This document shows, piece by piece, positions 40,671 through 41,312 of a stretch of DNA of 41,312 nt. The translations under genes and the position numbers were made by a program. The DNA comes from Salinicoccus halitifaciens (lineage in GTDB: Bacteria > Bacillota > Bacilli > Staphylococcales > Salinicoccaceae): positions 1-41,312 of the forward strand of contig NZ_JAJNCU010000006.1 in the NCBI RefSeq assembly GCF_021026095.1, read 5' to 3'. The stretch's first letter is position 1. Every line of letters begins with the position of its first letter. Below the pieces are notes generated by a model. That model made no database searches. It had not been told where the DNA came from and worked only from the letters and a program-made list of their open reading frames with translations.

Positions 40671-41222
40671 TTGCAACATTCATTCAAGAAGTATTCACAA
40701 ATTTTACTGGGAGCTGCACTCCTGCTCACGCTGTCGCTTACATACGGCGGAAAAGCGGAAGCTGCTTCAGAGGGCGTTTATTACGGCCTGCATCCGGAGG
40801 TCGCTGAAAAAGCGGCACTTGTAAAGCAGATTGCCGCCGATCAGGGCATATTGATCAGATATACGGACGGTTACCGTTCATTTGAACACCAGGATGCCCT
40901 CTACAATCAGGGCCGGACGACGGAAGGTCCGATCGTGACGAATGCGCGCGGCGGCGAATCCTATCATAATTACGGCCTTGCGATCGATTTTGTGCTGACG
41001 GACCATTACGGCAATGCCTACTGGTCGCTTGACCGTGACGTAAACGGCAACGGCGTCTCCGACTGGGAGGACGTCGGCAACATAGCGAAGAGTGTCGGCT
41101 TCAGCTGGGGCGGCGACTGGACTTCATTCCCGGATTACCCCCACCTGCAGCTCGACTACGGCATGAGCGTCCAGGATCTCCAGTACTGGTACAACCAGGG
41201 TTATTACCAATTTGCATATTAA
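40671..41222 (+). CDS. Secreted M15-family peptidoglycan peptidase (CwlK-like L-Ala-D-Glu endopeptidase)
   Basis: 183-aa precursor with an N-terminal signal peptide (basic start, hydrophobic core about 10-26, likely cut after AEA at residue 31). The mature part is an M15/VanY-like domain: YTDGYRSFEHQDALYNQGRT near 64, then zinc ligands H99 and D106 in SYHNYGLAIDF and H158 in DYPHLQ, as in CwlK and phage peptidases that cut the L-Ala-D-Glu stem-peptide bond. I choose TTG at 40671, 7 nt after AAAGGGGA; the GTG at 40653 lies before that site. A WalR-like element sits upstream. Isolated transcription unit ending in a strong terminator. Confidence 0.87.
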   Translation: MQHSFKKYSQILLGAALLLTLSLTYGGKAEAASEGVYYGLHPEVAEKAALVKQIAADQGILIRYTDGYRSFEHQDALYNQGRTTEGPIVTNARGGESYHNYGLAIDFVLTDHYGNAYWSLDRDVNGNGVSDWEDVGNIAKSVGFSWGGDWTSFPDYPHLQLDYGMSVQDLQYWYNQGYYQFAY

Positions 41223-41230
41223 TCAGAAAA

Positions 41231-41255
41231 GGGGCTGGGACATAAGTCCCCGCCC
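41231..41255 (+). repeat. Staphylococcal-type GGGACATAAGTCCC palindrome
   Basis: GGGGCTGGGACATAAGTCCC forms a GGGAC-ATAA-GTCCC hairpin just after the peptidase stop codon. GGCTGGGACATAA is a common intergenic repeat in Staphylococcaceae. It shares the GAC-ATAA-GTC core with the array at 75-358. Confidence 0.6.
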
Positions 41256-41261
41256 ATAACC

Positions 41262-41305
41262 AAAAATCCCCGGATTAAAATGTGAATTTTAATCCGGGGA
41301 TTTTT
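41262..41305. terminator. Strong terminator after the M15 peptidase gene
   Basis: A perfect 20-bp inverted repeat (41262-41281 and 41286-41305, four-base loop) with A- and U-runs on its two sides, so it works in both directions. Confidence 0.92.
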
Positions 41306-41312
41306 ATATAAA

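Overview
The window looks like a chromosomal segment from a moderately high-GC member of the Staphylococcaceae, most like Salinicoccus or a close relative. I judge this from the gene content and order (glutamate dehydrogenase - rocD - S1-domain gene - cyclophilin - mnh antiporter - hotdog thioesterase - leucyl aminopeptidase - type II NADH dehydrogenase), strong Gram-positive ribosome binding sites, T-box, lysine-riboswitch and BirA control elements, and a base composition near 50% GC. No phage, plasmid, insertion-sequence, tRNA or rRNA signals were seen, and it reads as core genome. The genus is an inference.

Left part (1-9.3 kb): a 51-bp tandem repeat array, then on the minus strand the tryptophan operon trpDCFBA, with overlapping or abutting genes, driven by a promoter and two complete T-box riboswitches in series, both with UGG specifiers. 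trpE and trpG, which normally precede trpD, are absent from this locus. Upstream lie two paralogous glutamate dehydrogenases and ornithine aminotransferase, which together convert ornithine to glutamate and 2-oxoglutarate.

Middle (9.5-23.3 kb): an S1-domain protein, a small membrane protein and cyclophilin, then two complete seven-gene Mrp/Mnh cation-proton antiporter operons, one on each strand, facing each other tail to tail over one shared terminator. The minus-strand copy has an unusually long leader of about 200 nt with several hairpins, one terminator-like.

Right-middle (23.4-32.3 kb): a conserved Bacillales block with thioesterase, pepA, YuiB, NADH dehydrogenase (with a perfect 15-bp dyad over its promoter), A-type Fe-S carrier, YuzB, NifU-like scaffold, YuzD, BioY (with a BirA-type operator that may also act as terminator), cupin, D-2-hydroxyacid dehydrogenase, YutF, YutE, a DUF3055 protein and YutD.

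Right part (32.4-41.3 kb): an NhaC-superfamily transporter behind a lysine riboswitch (LysW type), the yunDEF cluster, a FetAB-type ABC exporter followed by a lipoprotein of unknown function, a second 51/52-bp hairpin repeat array, a thioredoxin-like protein, a small PH/GRAM-like protein and a secreted M15 cell-wall peptidase.

The theme is salt and energy physiology (two Mrp complexes, type II NADH dehydrogenase, NhaC-type carrier) beside amino-acid metabolism under RNA-based control. The least explained parts are the two hairpin repeat arrays, the mnh2 leader and the ndh dyad.
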